A DNA stretch of 64,000 nucleotides from Lithodes maja (GCA_037953745.1 JBAKBP010003138.1:77001-141000), one strand, 5' to 3'. Shown: positions 1 to 11,739, counted from the stretch's first letter. Numbers and translations: made by a program. The notes: a model not told the origin generated them from the letters alone.

Positions 1-49
1 GACAGAGACTAAATGGAAAGGTTTAGATGTAAGAGAGTGGGAGTGTGGA

Positions 50-825
50 ATGGGTGTGTGTGCTGGGTTGAGTGAAGGAACAGCGAGAGAAGGTCCGTGT
101 TTGTTTCTAAGTAAGAAATGGAAGGAATGGGTAAGAGAGTATGGCCCTGTGGGTTCAAGGATTGGGTGGGTGAGAATGAAAGTAGGAATACAAACGTCGG
201 TGATTGTGTGTGTGTGTATGCCCCGACAGAGGATCAACTTGAAAGCAAGAAATAGCAGTTCTGGATGAATGCGGAGGTGTGCCTGGAGAAGTTTGACAAG
301 AACGAAAGAATATTTCTGATTGGGAGATATGAATGGTTAGGTGGGTGATAGGAAAGTTGAGGGAGTGGTGGGAGGGTGGGGGTACCATCAGAGGTGAATG
401 GGAATGGTAGTGCACTTGTGGACGTATGTGTGGGGAGGAGGCTGTGGATAGCCAACACCTTCTTCCGACACAATGATCCACAGGTACACGTGGAAACGGG
501 TGTGCACAATGAAGGGTAAGGATAAGACAGTGGTGGACCGAAAGTCATTGATTGATTATGTATGTGTCGATGAACGAATGAAGAAATCTGTGATGGATGC
601 TAGGGTGTATAGGGGTATTGGAGAGAGTCTGTCGGATCATTATGTAGTAGTAGCTAAGGTTAGGATACAAAAGAAGTGGGTGTAGAAAACTGGGGGTGGG
701 TGGGTGGGGGGAAGAGGGTGCAACAGGAAGGTGGAATGGTGGGGAGGGTAGAGAGGTTAATCGAGGAAGAAATCAGGGAAGATTAAAGGAGAGCAGTAGA
801 AAGAAGACTAGGTGGGTTTAACCTG

Positions 826-827
<2 letters not shown>
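50..827 (+). mobile_element. LINE-B copy 1, 5' part: broken endonuclease region
   Basis: This is the remnant of an endonuclease/exonuclease/phosphatase (EEP) domain of a non-LTR retrotransposon. The same protein is read almost open in the second copy at 28,715-29,269. Here the frame changes several times (short open stretches 50-268 and 473-685). The metal-binding segment around 'GDMNGKVGD' is damaged, while the terminal catalytic 'SDH' (about 634-642) is kept. The reading stops at 827, where LINE-A is inserted; the rest of LINE-B resumes at about 2,917. Non-functional relic. Confidence 0.75.
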
Positions 828-860
<33 letters not shown>

Positions 861-861
861 T
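827..861. repeat. (AAT)n microsatellite, 3' end of LINE-A
   Basis: About eleven AAT units lie exactly at the left junction of the minus-strand LINE-A insertion. Simple 3'-terminal repeats of this kind are usual for CR1/Jockey-type elements, so this is read as the 3' tail of LINE-A. Confidence 0.8.
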
Positions 862-2916
862 TTATTCAGTTAGCAATTTACAGAGTTGGTACCACATAGT
901 TTGTTACAAATATGACATGTACCAGCCCTGCATAATTCCAACTAAGGATAGCCCAATAAGGCCGTTAGGCGTATTTCCATTGGGGTCCTTGTGGGATTAG
1001 GTTAGCTGGGGAAAAATGGGGAGGATAAAGAAATGGATACCTTAGAAAAAGTATTTCTAGGGGGTTATTTTAAGATACCTTACATCCTATAGTAAATATC
1101 AGTAATCCGTAATCAGTAATCATTTCAGTTTGGTTTGTCTATCTCTTATGTCGCATTTAGTAGTAGACATAAGCTTGGTGCTCCCTTCTCGCAGCTGTCC
1201 GGTTCAGGTGTTCCTTCAGGCTACGTCTGAAGGAATACAGTGTTCTCTTTTCACGGACTGACTGGGGTAGGTCGTTCCAGTCTTTGATGGCGGTGAAGAA
1301 GAATGTTTGCTTACCCTGTCCTTGGATTCTCGGGACCTTAAAATTAAACATCCTGTTTCTTGTATTATGTCCACTCCTCTCATTTGCTTTAACAAAATCA
1401 TTCTTTAGGTACTCTGGAGCTCTGTCATAGAAAATTTTGAAGGCATTAGTGAGCCTGATTTGTTTGGCCCTGTCAGCGACATTGAGCATACCTAGTGACT
1501 GAAGTTGTTCCTGGCCAACATGTGATCTGGGTCCTAGGTTCAGCATGAACCTAACCATTTTATTTTGAGTGACCTGAAGTTTGTGCTGTGCTGATTTAGA
1601 TGATGCAGAGTACCAGGATGACACAGAATAGTCAAAATGACATTGAACAAGCGCTTGGCAGAGGGTCTTTTTGGTCGCCGCGGGCAAGCATCCCACCTGT
1701 CTATACAGGTATTTTATACGTGCTCTACACTTACTCAGGATAGATTCCAAAATTGTTTCACCTGACAAACTCGCGTCCAGTTTTAGTCCGAGATATTTAA
1801 CTTGTGACACTGTTGTTATAGGAATATCATTACAGTTGACCGAGAAGCCCACAATGTCTTTCAGTTTGCGTTTTGTTCCACATAAGATGGCTTCCGTCTT
1901 GCCCAGGTGAAGAGATAGTCTATTGTCCACTAGCCATTCACTACATGATTCTAGTTCTTTGGAAAGTGAAGCGGCAATACTTATTGGGTCTTTTCCTGAA
2001 ACCAGGAGCACGCTGTCGTCTGCATACAGTAATAATTTACATGAGACGCTCAGTTCCATGTCGTTCACATAACAGAGAAAGAGTAAGGGACCAAGGATGC
2101 TTCCCTGCGGGACCCCACAGTTAATTGGCATAGGATCAGATATATTATCATCAATTTTGACTCTTTGGGTTCTACCACTAAGATAAGATTTAAACCAGTT
2201 CACAGATCCTATGCCCATTGCTTGTAGTTTATTACATAGGATATCATGGTCTACTGTGTCAAACGCTTTTTGTAGATCAAGAAGAACCATACCGGTGTAG
2301 TTACCTTTAGACATTTCTTTACGAATGTGATCCGTTAAGTGGATGAGACAGGAGTCTGTCGAGTACATGCATCTGAAACCTGATTGAAACTTATAGAATA
2401 GATCATTTTGTTTGAGGTAGTGTTCAATTTGGGTGTATACCGCTCTTTCAAGGATTTTAGATACAATACATAATATGCTAACTGGTCTGTAGTTACCAAC
2501 TTCTAGTTTATTTCCTTTCTTGAATAGAGGGGTTACAATAGCTTCCTTCAGTTCAGCAGGTACAGTGTTGGTGTTAATTGACAAGTTGATGATGTGAGTT
2601 AGGGGGCCTGCTATACCAATGGCTCCATCTCGTAGAAATTTGGCAGGAATTTTGTCTGGTCCTGTGCTTTTATGTACATTTAGGTTAGACAGCTCGTCAA
2701 AAGTGTATTTTGGTGTAACATTTTGCAATCCAAATGTGTTTGGGTGTATGTCTTTATCTCTGTAGAAATTTCGAAAGGTGGCCGTTGTTGTCGTGTATTT
2801 ATTGAGAGGTTGAGGTAGGTTCTGTGCAAGTGTGTTTGCTATGGAGGTGAAGAAGGAGTTGAAGTAGGTTGAAATTTGTCGTTTATCGTGGCAAATCTGA
2901 TCATTAATGGTGAGAG
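828..2916 (-). mobile_element. LINE-A: 5'-truncated non-LTR retrotransposon nested in LINE-B
   Basis: A minus-strand CR1/Jockey-like element interrupts LINE-B. The uninterrupted LINE-B site is visible in the second copy at about 29,369-29,400. There the sequence runs straight from 'cctggaa' into the segment found here after 2,917. A short 'tgga(a)' occurs on both sides and is the likely target duplication. The 3' end is the AAT repeat at 827-861. The 5' end is truncated within the ORF2 region, with no endonuclease left. Confidence 0.85.
1157..2914 (-). pseudogene. LINE-A reverse transcriptase (5'-truncated)
   Basis: The frame is open for about 586 codons and encodes the RNA-dependent DNA polymerase of a CR1/Jockey-like non-LTR retrotransposon. 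Visible blocks are the polymerase A motif 'LLDLQKAFDTVDHDIL', the 'GVPQGSILGPLLF' block, the catalytic 'YADD' (in 'LLLYADDSVLLV') and a C-terminal thumb/maturase-like region. The frame stays open upstream to 3,073, but those extra 52 codons are antisense LINE-B sequence and are not part of the protein. No endonuclease domain remains, so it cannot mobilise itself. The RT domain itself is uninterrupted, which suggests a fairly young insertion. Confidence 0.85.
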
Positions 2917-4552
2917 TGGAAGCTATGGAGGAAATGAGCAAGGTGTTTAAGGATGAAGTCTGTGCAGCATGTGAGGAGGTGTGTAGAGTGAGGAGAAGAG
3001 GGAAGGGAGTGAAAGGTACAGCATGGTGGATAGAAGAAGATAAAGATAGCTGTGGAAGACAAGAAGAAAGCATATAGAGAGTGGTAGGGTAGTAGAGGGA
3101 ATGACACTTTTGAGAGACAGAAACGAGCCAGGTATATGGAGAGTAAAAGGGTGGTGAAGAGAATAGTGAAGGAAAGTAAAAGCAGAGTAGATGAAGAATT
3201 TGGAAGGAATCTGAGTGTAAAATGGAGGTAGAGTAAGAAACTGTTCTGGAAAGAAGTCAAGAAAGTTAGGGAAGGTAGCAAGGGAAACATTAAGGGTGTG
3301 AAAGATAAGAACGGGAGAATGTTAACCGAGCAGCAAGAGAGAGTCGAAAAATGGAGGGAGTACTTCAACGAGTTGCTAAATGTATGGAATGAAGAGCCAG
3401 CAAACATAGTTGGATATGGTATGGGAGGGAGAAGAGAAGTAGTGGAGGAGGAGGTGGGGATCATAAGTGTGGGAAGCCATGAAAAGAGTGAAGTTGGGGA
3501 AAGCATCAGGAACAGATGGAGGGTGTGGGGAAATGTTGAAATATGGTGGTGAGATAGTGATCGAACGGGTATGGAAGATGTGCAAACTAGCATGGAAGAA
3601 GGGGAGTGCACCCGATGACTGGAAGACAGGCATAATAGTCCCTCTATATAAGGACAAAGGGGAAAGAGGAGTGTGTGGTAACCACCGAGGCGTATGTCTT
3701 CTAAGCGTAGTAGGGTAGGTATACAGTAGGGTAGCGATTGAGAGAGTGAGAGTGAGAACGGAGAAATGGATAGGCGACGAGCAGGGAGGTTTTCGGAAGG
3801 GAAGAGGATGTGTAGATCAGATTTTTACCCTGAAGTGTGTGCTGGAGAAATATCAGGAGAAGAAACAAAAGGTGTATATTGCCTTTACGGACTTGGAGAA
3901 GGCCTATGACAGAGTGGATATAGAAGGTTTGTGGAAAGTACTTAGAATATACGGAGTAGATGGCAAGTGGCTGAAAGCAGTGCAGGGCATGGATGAGGGT
4001 GCAAAGGCGGCAGTACGTGTGGAGAGTGAGCAGAGCGAGTTCTTTGACCTGAATGTTGGTTGGAAACAGGGGTGTATGATGTCCCCGGGGTTGTTTACTG
4101 TATATATATATGGATGGTGTCATGAAAGAAATACTATCAAGAGCAGTGGATGTTGGTGTATCGCTGAAAAGGGAGGAAATTGAGTGGAAGCTACCTACAG
4201 TATACTGCAGTTTGCGGATGATACAGTTCTGATGAGTGATAATGAATGGGAGTTGCAGGGTCTGGTAAATGAGTTTGGAGCAGTGTGTGAAAAACTGAAT
4301 TTGAAGGTAAATGCGGGGAAGAGCAAGGTTATGGTCTTCGAAAGGGGTGAAGTCACAGAGTGTGAGGTGAAGCTGAACGGTCAGGCTATGGATTTCATCA
4401 ATTATTTTAATTATCTGGGCAGTGTGTTGAGGAAAGATGAGACTGTGGATGAAGAAGTGCGGGAGAGGGTACAACAGGGGAAGAGGGTTGTAGGAACGCT
4501 GAAAGCAGTACCAAGAAATAGGGTGGTCAGTATGGAAGCGAAGAAGTCCTAG
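2917..4552 (+). mobile_element. LINE-B copy 1, 3' part: broken reverse transcriptase
   Basis: LINE-B continues after the LINE-A insertion. It holds a basic linker region with several frame changes (about 2,940-3,720), then reverse transcriptase pieces at 3,746-4,183 and 4,184-4,552. Motifs include 'TDLEKAYDRVD', 'GWKQGCMMSP' and 'FADDTVLMSDNEWEL'. A stop and a frame change around 4,100-4,184 break the palm domain. The closest relative is the second copy at 28,685-30,940, which shares most lesions. Both copies were therefore probably dead before the segment was duplicated. Confidence 0.8.
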
Positions 4553-6510
4553 CAGGTTCAAACGCAACACACTTTACGAAGCACGAGGGGAGGTACATTT
4601 TCCCGGTGAGATGCCCTCGAACATAGTACGACGAAATGCGAATATGCAGTATACTTACAACAAAACTGTGTTCGACGGCCGTAATCGCAATAGAGGGAGC
4701 TGGTGGCAGAAATTTCACCATGGGGGACGAATGTAACACCTCGATGGTGTGTCCTCGTTGTTAGGTAGATGCTTCCTGTCCGAAGGCCAGTTACTGACTG
4801 ACCTGAATCAAGAAATGTTCCCTAATAATAACTAGCATTGGTTCAAAGCACTTGCGGGTATCCTGTACACGTAAACGAAGCACTAGACAATACCCTTATG
4901 AACGAAGCACCTAGAGTCCTAGACGGTACCCTGTCCAGATGAACGGAATAACCGTGCCCAAATGGAAGACGCACTAGACGGTACCCTGCCATTCTCGAAA
5001 ACAAAAACAAATTATATATAACATTTTCCACACACGGAGAGCCAATAATTGAAGTCTCTATTCACAATGCTCCCTAATATTTATATTCCTGACAGGCCAG
5101 TTGCAAAACGACTACTATACGAAGCATGACATAGGCGTATGACGTACTATACGAAGCATGGCGTAGGTGTAACGACGTACTGTACGAAGCATTGATTAGG
5201 TGACCAACACATTTTACGAAGCATTGGGGGAGGTACATGTTCCTGTGAAAAACCCTTGAACATTTCCTCTGCCGTCATCGAGAAATGATGGAGAGTCGCT
5301 CTTCGAAAAATTTAGCTTTTTCTCGAAAAAAGATTGTTTGTAATTTGTCCACGACGAAATGTTTCACACGCACAAATTTAAACCCTCCGGAAAAAAGGTT
5401 CACCGCCGATTCAAGTTGCATAGCAGATTTTTCTTTTTTGGTGAGTCGTCTGCCTGGGGTTGTCGGAGCTCTCGAATCGAAGTATTTCCGATCGATCCCA
5501 AAGCCCACCAACTCACTTTGGAAAGCAGAAGATCGCCTACATTTTTGTGTGAAAAATCACATGCTTTTCCAAGAAATCTAATTTTTTGTCGCTATTTTTC
5601 AATATTTATCGATGTAATAATATACGAAGCATGGCCTGTTCACCGACGCAATCGAAGCATCTCATCGGTGAACGACGCAAAATACGAAGCATCACCTCGG
5701 TAAACGACGCAATATACGAAACATAGCCTCGGTGAGCATGTTCACATTTTCACCACTGAAAATCAACTATGATTGCTTCTATCAAAAAATCGTACTCTGA
5801 GTACGGAATACTTAAAATCCCGCCAGTGGCGGGAGAACTGCCGTCACCACTCGCCGGTCAAATGGACAAAAATACAATTCTCCCTACCAATAAATGCCTA
5901 CAGTGGCCGATAGAGGCGCTGAACGCAAGGTTTACCGCGACGCCTTGTCGGAAATGGGCGACATCGCGGAGCTATCCACCCTCCCTCTCCTTCAACAATT
6001 CTATAATATATGCAGTTAATCGACATTTCTGTAGCTGACACATACTTTGGTCTATGCATACTGTTGTTGTATTTGTTTTTATATATTATAAAATCACCCA
6101 TATTCATAAATAATGTATATTTACAATACAAAGTCAGCAGGTATTTTCCCGCCAATTTTGTTATGATAATTAATCAGCTTATATGTGTTGTAGTCAGTAT
6201 CAGCTGCATATGGACTTTCCCTTATCATATATCATATACTGTATAATAAAAATGTGTACAATCACAAACAAATTGAGATAAACTGTGCATATCTTAGGTG
6301 TTGGGTATAGTGATGTCTACAGTCGTAGCTCTGGGGCTAGTTCAGAAGCGTCGACCAGAGGTCTCAAAGGAATTGTTGGTAGGGAGAATTATTGTGTGTT
6401 GTTTTTATTATAATTACAGAATAAAAAATACATTATTTTTTCACACACAAGAAAAATATTCACACTCTAAATATTAGATGGATGCAAAACCTCAGGTCGG
6501 CCATCGTGGA
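4553..6510. repeat. Virus-type repeat region, copy 1 (duplicated at 30,945-32,925)
   Basis: AT-rich DNA with no convincing gene. The motif 'tacgaagcat' recurs many times with the extension 'gac/ggc' (for example about 5,117, 5,148, 5,183, 5,626 and 5,676). A block of about 230 bp at 5,275-5,510 reappears inverted at 56,120-56,350. The short ORFs here do not differ from chance and run through repeats. The whole stretch is nearly identical to 30,945-32,925; similarity stops abruptly at 'catcgtgga' in both copies. Confidence 0.75.
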
Positions 6511-7180
6511 AAACGGTACCCCAGTCAGACGACTCACCAAAAATATCTTCTCTCCTAAATTTTTGTGGGTGAAAGATGTCGTGGACAAATAATTGACAAC
6601 TCGATTTCTTTAACAGGACAGCGTGAACGCGATCATTGCTGCTGTGTTTGACTCAGAGTTCGTACTTATAATTCGTAGTATAGCTAGGTCATGCTTCGTA
6701 TAATGTAAATCGGAAAATAAATTGGAATTTTTCATGTTTTTCTTTTATTTGTTATAGTTTTTACAATTGCTTCTCTCCTAAAGTTTTGTGGGTGAAAGAT
6801 CGTTCCATAACCCAATTGATGGGCCGAATACGGTCTCTTATGTGGTAACGCTGGTACAGGTGCACCAACACAGGCAACACGGCGCAGCAAGCACACAGAA
6901 TACGGTACCCCTGTCAGACGACTCACCAAAAATATCTTCTCTCCTAAATTTTTGTGGGTGAAAGATGTCGTGGACAAATAATTGACAACTCGATTTCTTT
7001 AACAGGACAGCGTGAGCGCGCTCATTGCTGCTGATTATGGGCAAAACGTTAGCTACAAAATCTTTGACTCAGAGAGAGAGAGAGAAACAGACACATCTTC
7101 TTTTCTCTCCTAAATTTTTGTGGGTGAAAGATGTCGTGGAAAAATAATTGACAACTCGATTTCTTTATAATACTTATATA
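6511..7180. repeat. Repeat cluster with 'ctcctaaatttttgtgggtg' units
   Basis: At least three units contain 'ctcctaaatttttgtgggtg' followed by a conserved stretch ending in an octamer-rich 'gacaactcgatttcttta' (about 6,550, 6,945 and 7,110). About 6,665-6,790 matches 57,975-58,130 closely, including 'ataattcgt' and the ATGCTTCGTATA motif. This ties the region to the viral repeats of the right half. A (GA)n tract lies at 7,071-7,086. No gene is visible. Confidence 0.65.
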
Positions 7181-8460
7181 TATTAGGGAACATTGTAGAT
7201 AGTGTTCCCCGAGAATTTAACTCTGGACAGAGTGATCCACTGAGCATCCCTATGCCTAAAACAGCCAAATTTTGTTTTCCAGATTGGCACTAAAGCTAAA
7301 TTGTTGGGGGTGACACTCTCGAACATTTCTCGATGTAGGCCTTCGTGGCGATCGGATAGATTTCTATTCGAGAGGCCTCCCAACGACCCTAGGCAGAGGA
7401 CTCTAATTAACCCACAAAACATATTCCGCCATTCAAAAACAAGACTTCGCTGTGATGTGAAAAAGTGTCAACAATATTTTTTTCCAGAGAGGTAAATATT
7501 TCGGAGTACCACTCTCCAATTGTTTTCGATGTGGTACCCTATCTCGTTTCATAACACCTTATACTGCATCGTCTGTGGATTTTCCTATAAATAAGTACAT
7601 CTATGTGGAAAGTTACAAAAACAAGGACTCGCGTATTACAATTTTATTATTCTTATTAGGCAACATTTACAAATAATTAATTGATATAGGGTCGAATATG
7701 GCCGGAGGCACATGGTAATACAATTTTGCCAGTTGGTCCACATGCCAAAGAGTTATTGCATTCAAATTCCAACCTTACCTCAAATATCCCTGCAAGACCA
7801 TTTGCTCTCTAAAGGGAAAATATATAGTTCTATATTTTGTTTATTTTAATAAAAACAAATGAGAGTTGTCTGCCGAGGTGTTTCTGAATATTTTCTAGAA
7901 TGCCGAGGGTCATTGGAGGACCCTCGAATCGAAATGTATCATATTGCCAGGAAAGCGACGTCGAGAAATGTTCGAGAGTATCTCTCCGAAAAATTAACCT
8001 CCTATGAAAAATGTGGACAATATTAATGTCCTGTTGTGAAAATTCTGAACAATATTTTTTCGAGAGAGGTGAATTTTGGGCGATTAACCTCTTATGAAAT
8101 ATTTGAACAATAATTTTTTTCCAGTTGTGAAAAATTTGAACAATTGAACAATATTGTTTTTCGAGAGAGGTGATTTTTTTTTTTTTTTTTTTTGGGGGGG
8201 GGGGAGACACTCACGAACATTTCTCGATGTCAGCCTTCATGGCGATCAGATAGTTTTCTATTCGAGAGGCCTCCTAACAACCCTCGGCAGAGGATTCCAA
8301 ATTTAACCCTAAAATTATTCCGCTATTCAAAAAAGAGACTTTGCTGTAGTGTGAAATATTTTAACAATATTTTTTTTAGAGTGAAATACTGGACCGTCAG
8401 TGGTGTTTCCTATAAATAAATACATATACGTGGAAAGTTACACAAACAAGAAATATAGAT
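7181..8460. repeat. Diverged direct and inverted repeats around 'cgaacatttctcgatg'
   Basis: The element 'cgaacatttctcgatg' followed by a 'gcgatcgga'-like core and 'attcgagaggcctcc' occurs at about 7,318 and 8,213 and inverted at about 7,905-7,985. Between them are 'tgaaaaatttgaacaata' modules. A T20-G12-type tract lies at 8,170-8,204. No ORF has recognisable protein features. Confidence 0.6.
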
Positions 8461-8473
8461 ATATTGTATATTA

Positions 8474-8507
<34 letters not shown>

Positions 8508-9165
8508 TAGTACAATTTTATTATTAATTTTATTATTCTTATATGGCAACATTTTTACAAATAACTAATTAATATAGGGTCGGAGAGGGGAGACAATTTT
8601 GCCAACCTTACTTCAAACATCCCTGTAAGGCCATTTACCCGTTACCCCGTTAAATACTAATATTTGCGTTTGGTTTGCCGAATCCCAATACCAAATTTAA
8701 TGGTTTTGTTTATTTTTGTTCTCCTCCCGACTTGATTTGTATTGTCGTTGTATTTCAGTTGTTTTGAATCTATCATAATTCGAGTTATTTATTTCTAGGT
8801 AGAGTTTCATTACATTCCAATCAATTTCCCGTCTCCCTATACCTTTTCGGGTGAATTTACCCATTAAATGCTTCACATCCTCATATATAGTCGGAATCGT
8901 TTGAATTGGCAATTATGGCATTTTGAAAATGTTGACAGATTCATGATTTATCAATTTTGAAGTCTTCTTGACGATGGAAATTGTCGATGCTTCTCTGATC
9001 GACCCATCCAGGGCTGCTTGGTTCATCTGCATCTGTGATCCTGCACGTTCTATGATGGTTGGTGTAACTGGCGAAAAAGGCCCTTGCTCATCCATAAGAG
9101 TCTTTGCCTCACTAATGGACCCCTGGAGAACCACAGACCGAAACTGACAAGGTTGATTCGTGTTT
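8461..9165. other. AT-rich spacer with (TA)n tract; no supported gene
   Basis: A (TA)n tract at about 8,470-8,503 is followed by AT-rich DNA. Two short minus-strand open stretches (8,697-8,912 and 8,913-9,134) have exon-like composition. The second resembles the exons of the recombinase gene downstream ('VLQGSISEA' compared with the Ser/Glu-rich exon at 9,803-10,037). I cannot establish a gene model here. Confidence 0.4.
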
Positions 9166-9169
9166 TGAT

Positions 9170-9298
9170 GCAGATGACATACGGTACTCCTGAATTGTAG
9201 TCACCTCGCTACCGGATCCTTGTAGCACTGCGGACAAAGATCCACAGTCAGGAACTGACCGAGTCCCATCATCCAAGGGTACATTACTTAACTGTAGC
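9170..9298 (-). pseudogene. Relic exon of the recombinase gene family
   Basis: A minus-strand segment starts directly after a good splice acceptor ('cttctttcag', ending at 9,299). It reads a Ser/Val-rich peptide including 'VPLDDGTRSVPDCGSLS'. This is clearly related to the exon at 9,803-10,037 and to the one ending at 17,385. It is an extra, diverged copy of that exon. Confidence 0.5.
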
Positions 9299-9802
9299 CT
9301 GAAAGAAGATAGAAATGCCTACAGTTAGTATTCTCACTATATTTCTCCTGAAACAAATTTAACTCTTTATCTGGCAAATGGCCTTACAGGGATATATGAG
9401 GTAAGGTAGGATTTTTAATGCAATAACCCCCTGGCATGTGGATTAACTGACAAAATTATATTACCTTGTGTCTCTCACCTCTCAGACCCCAATTCGAGTA
9501 ATTATTTGTACATTTTGCTAAATAAAAATAATACAAATGTAAAGTTTCTGTATCAAAGTATTATTCACACTGCAATAATATTTAATAGTATTGTCGTATA
9601 TTACAGCCTGCTACCTCAGACAGCTTCCTAGGCAAAATGTCCCCTAGTACCCCTTCTGAGCCGACCGTGTAGGAAACCGTAATAACTCTACGGAGATGGC
9701 ACATCACGCTACACTATGCCCCGGCGTAGGACTACATCCGTACGATATGTGCTTCGGTTCCTGTCAACATCACTCTTGCTACTATATGTACCATTCCCAT
9801 TG

Positions 9803-10037
9803 TTATTGTCGTACCAGGGAATCGTTGGCCACCAACTTTACCCTGGGAATGCAAACCTGCAGGCTAGAACTGAAGATCCGTTTTTTTGATGCAGATGGTG
9901 TATGGTCCTCCTGACTTGTAGTCTCCTCTTGAATTGTAATCACCTCACTAATGGTTCCAATCAGCACTGTGGACAGAGATCCACAGTCTGGAACTGACAG
10001 AGTCCCATCATCCACGGGTACATTAGTTGACTGTCGC
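9803..10037 (-). CDS. Putative 3' exon of recombinase gene copy 1
   Basis: It starts after a clear acceptor ('cacttttcag') and reads 'VPVDDGTLSVPDCGSLS...' to a stop at 9,803. The peptide is Ser/Thr/Glu-rich and low in hydrophobic residues, like a flexible tail. The same exon is present at 17,385 with the same acceptor. The phase does not match the preceding 76-nt exon as I model it: joining them gives an early stop. Either one boundary is wrong or this copy is dead. Confidence 0.45.
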
Positions 10038-10210
10038 CTGAAAAGTGTGGGGCAAAAAATATATAGAAGTTGTTTTTTTATGGCAAATATAGAGTTAATT
10101 ATAGCATGATTTATTAGTATACGATAATTCCCTAAATACACGAAATACTTTGATTTTTGTCGTCACATTGTGTGTCCTGAAGGAGCGGAAAGAGGACAGG
10201 CCGCACTTAC

Positions 10211-10286
10211 ATCCTGTGAAAGTTTTGAAGGGCGTGACACTTTGGCATCCTCTCCCAGTTCCATTAATGGCAGGCCATGCTGTTTC
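10211..10286 (-). CDS. Putative 76-nt exon of recombinase gene copy 1
   Basis: Bounded by acceptor 'tctttcag' (10,287 side) and donor 'gtaagt' (10,205-10,210). In the phase left by the catalytic exon it is fully open and reads a hydrophilic peptide. The identical exon with the same splice sites is at 17,579-17,654. The ORF seen in another phase here ('ETAWPAINGTG...') is the wrong phase. Confidence 0.5.
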
Positions 10287-10546
10287 CTGAAAGATTATAA
10301 AAATGCCGGCTGTTAGTATTCTCACTATTTGTCCTCTGAAACAAATTTAATCCTTTAGCGGGCAAATGACCTTTGAGGAAGGTTGGAATTTGAATGCAAT
10401 ATCCCTCTGGCATGTTTACCAACTGGCAAAATTATATTACCGTGTGTCTCTCACCTCTCGGACCCCATTTTAATGAAGCATTTGTACATTTTGCCAAATA
10501 AAAAGAATAAAATTGTGACTTTTATCTAAGCCTCATTAACACCTAC

Positions 10547-11327
10547 CCTGATGCTGCATCACAACGTAGATCCTGCAGACTGATCACAACTCTGTTTCCA
10601 GTAGTCCTGCAATTGGTGAAGTCGTAGTAATTTCTGCATGTTGTCATGCTGTGGCAGGCCAAGGTTGCAAGGGCTTGTCTGTTGACAAGCGTATCCTCAT
10701 CTTTGAGGGCGGCTGTGATCTGTGCATGGCGTAGCTTCCGGCTGCCCACTCTCCCAACAATACCTGCCCTCAGTCCCATCTTGGCAATGATCTTCCCTAC
10801 ATTTTCTATTGAGAGTCGAGAGCAACATTGGCCATCGGGGTTATTGCCTTGCCGATTCACAAAAATCTTACATTTTGGCCTTACACATGTGGCAACTATT
10901 GGGCGATAATATTTCATGTACGCCTCAAGAGCCGCTGCCTCTGTATTGCCTAAGTATAAGATGCAGGGATCATTGGACCCCGTTTTGTGTCGTGATACCT
11001 GTACGCAAGTTATCTTTCTGCCATCTTCGATTTCTGTTGATCTTCCCTCGTATTCGCCGATTTTATTTTCAGTAAACTCCCGATATCTTCGTAGGCGTCG
11101 AACGGACAGTCTCACAATCAGTGCATCGCGCAAGATGACAAAATCTTGTTTTATAAGTGGCTTTGCTGGTGCACGTCCATCGTGGATTAATGAGGCCGCA
11201 TTGTTTATGGGAATTTCAACAGCATCATTAGTTTCCAGGAGACGTACATCTTCCATCGCCAAAATTGCGGCCTCGTTTTGCTGTTTACGGTGTTCTTTCT
11301 GTCCTATCTCTTCAGTGCCAAAGTATT
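10547..11327 (-). CDS. Tyrosine recombinase catalytic exon (copy 1, open)
   Basis: This exon encodes the catalytic domain of a Crypton-like tyrosine recombinase, a DNA-cutting and rejoining integrase-type enzyme. Visible motifs are 'RDALIVRLSVRRLRR' (first Arg box), 'SRHKTG' (the beta-hairpin Lys), 'SRKLRHAQITA' (Arg/His box) and 'LACHSMTTCRNYYDF' (His and Tyr nucleophile box). The exon is bounded by acceptor 'ttccttccacag' and donor 'gtaggt'. Its entry phase matches the upstream exon ending at 11,459 (one base plus two), which supports splicing over a 131-bp intron. It is the only full-length catalytic exon here without an interruption. Whether it is a mobile-element gene, a virus-acquired integrase or a domesticated gene cannot be settled from this window. 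Confidence 0.75.
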
Positions 11328-11458
11328 CTGTGGAAGGAAATAAGACATAACCCAATTAATAGTTGTACAACTCGTGGAATCACTTTTACAAATATATAAA
11401 AACGAAAATATGAAACATTCAAATAATTACTCAATAAAATTATTAACATTATACTTAC

Positions 11459-11738
11459 TTTTTGCTTTGGCGACCGCTCGCCTGACAGGGCCCCCTAGGA
11501 GAGTTTCTGTTACTTGGAATTGTTGATTCTCAGTTTCTTTGAGAAATTTGAGAGCATGCAGACACGAGTCCGTCATCATTCGAAGTGTGCTCGCGGAGAC
11601 GGTTTCAGAGCGTGCCATTATTGATCCTCCGGTCATGACAGCTTCCCGGGTGAGCTGAATTATTTTAATTAAGTCCCCCCACCCCAAAGAGATTTCTCGC
11701 AAATTCCTCCTCTGTTCCGCGTGGCCCAAACAGTGCAT
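11459..11738 (-). CDS. Recombinase upstream exon (copy 1)
   Basis: Reads 'GGSIMARSETVSASTLRMM' and 'LKFLKETENQQFQVTETLL', ending in a Lys/Ala-rich stretch just before donor 'gtaagtat' (11,451-11,458). The peptide is probably the N-terminal (core-binding, helical) domain in front of the catalytic exon. Its 5' limit is cut by the first tandem-array junction near 11,740. In the more complete copy at 15,749-16,126 the exon extends to a start-like Met ('MKTVTVKKKERLL') at 16,126. Confidence 0.6.
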
Positions 11739-11739
11739 C

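Noticed and set aside
2916..3073. N-terminal 52 residues of the long minus-strand RT frame
   Set aside because: They are antisense LINE-B sequence; the element begins at about 2,916.
5285..5703. 98- and 114-codon ORFs in the left repeat region
   Set aside because: They run through repeats that recur inverted elsewhere, with no codon bias or domain; chance ORFs.
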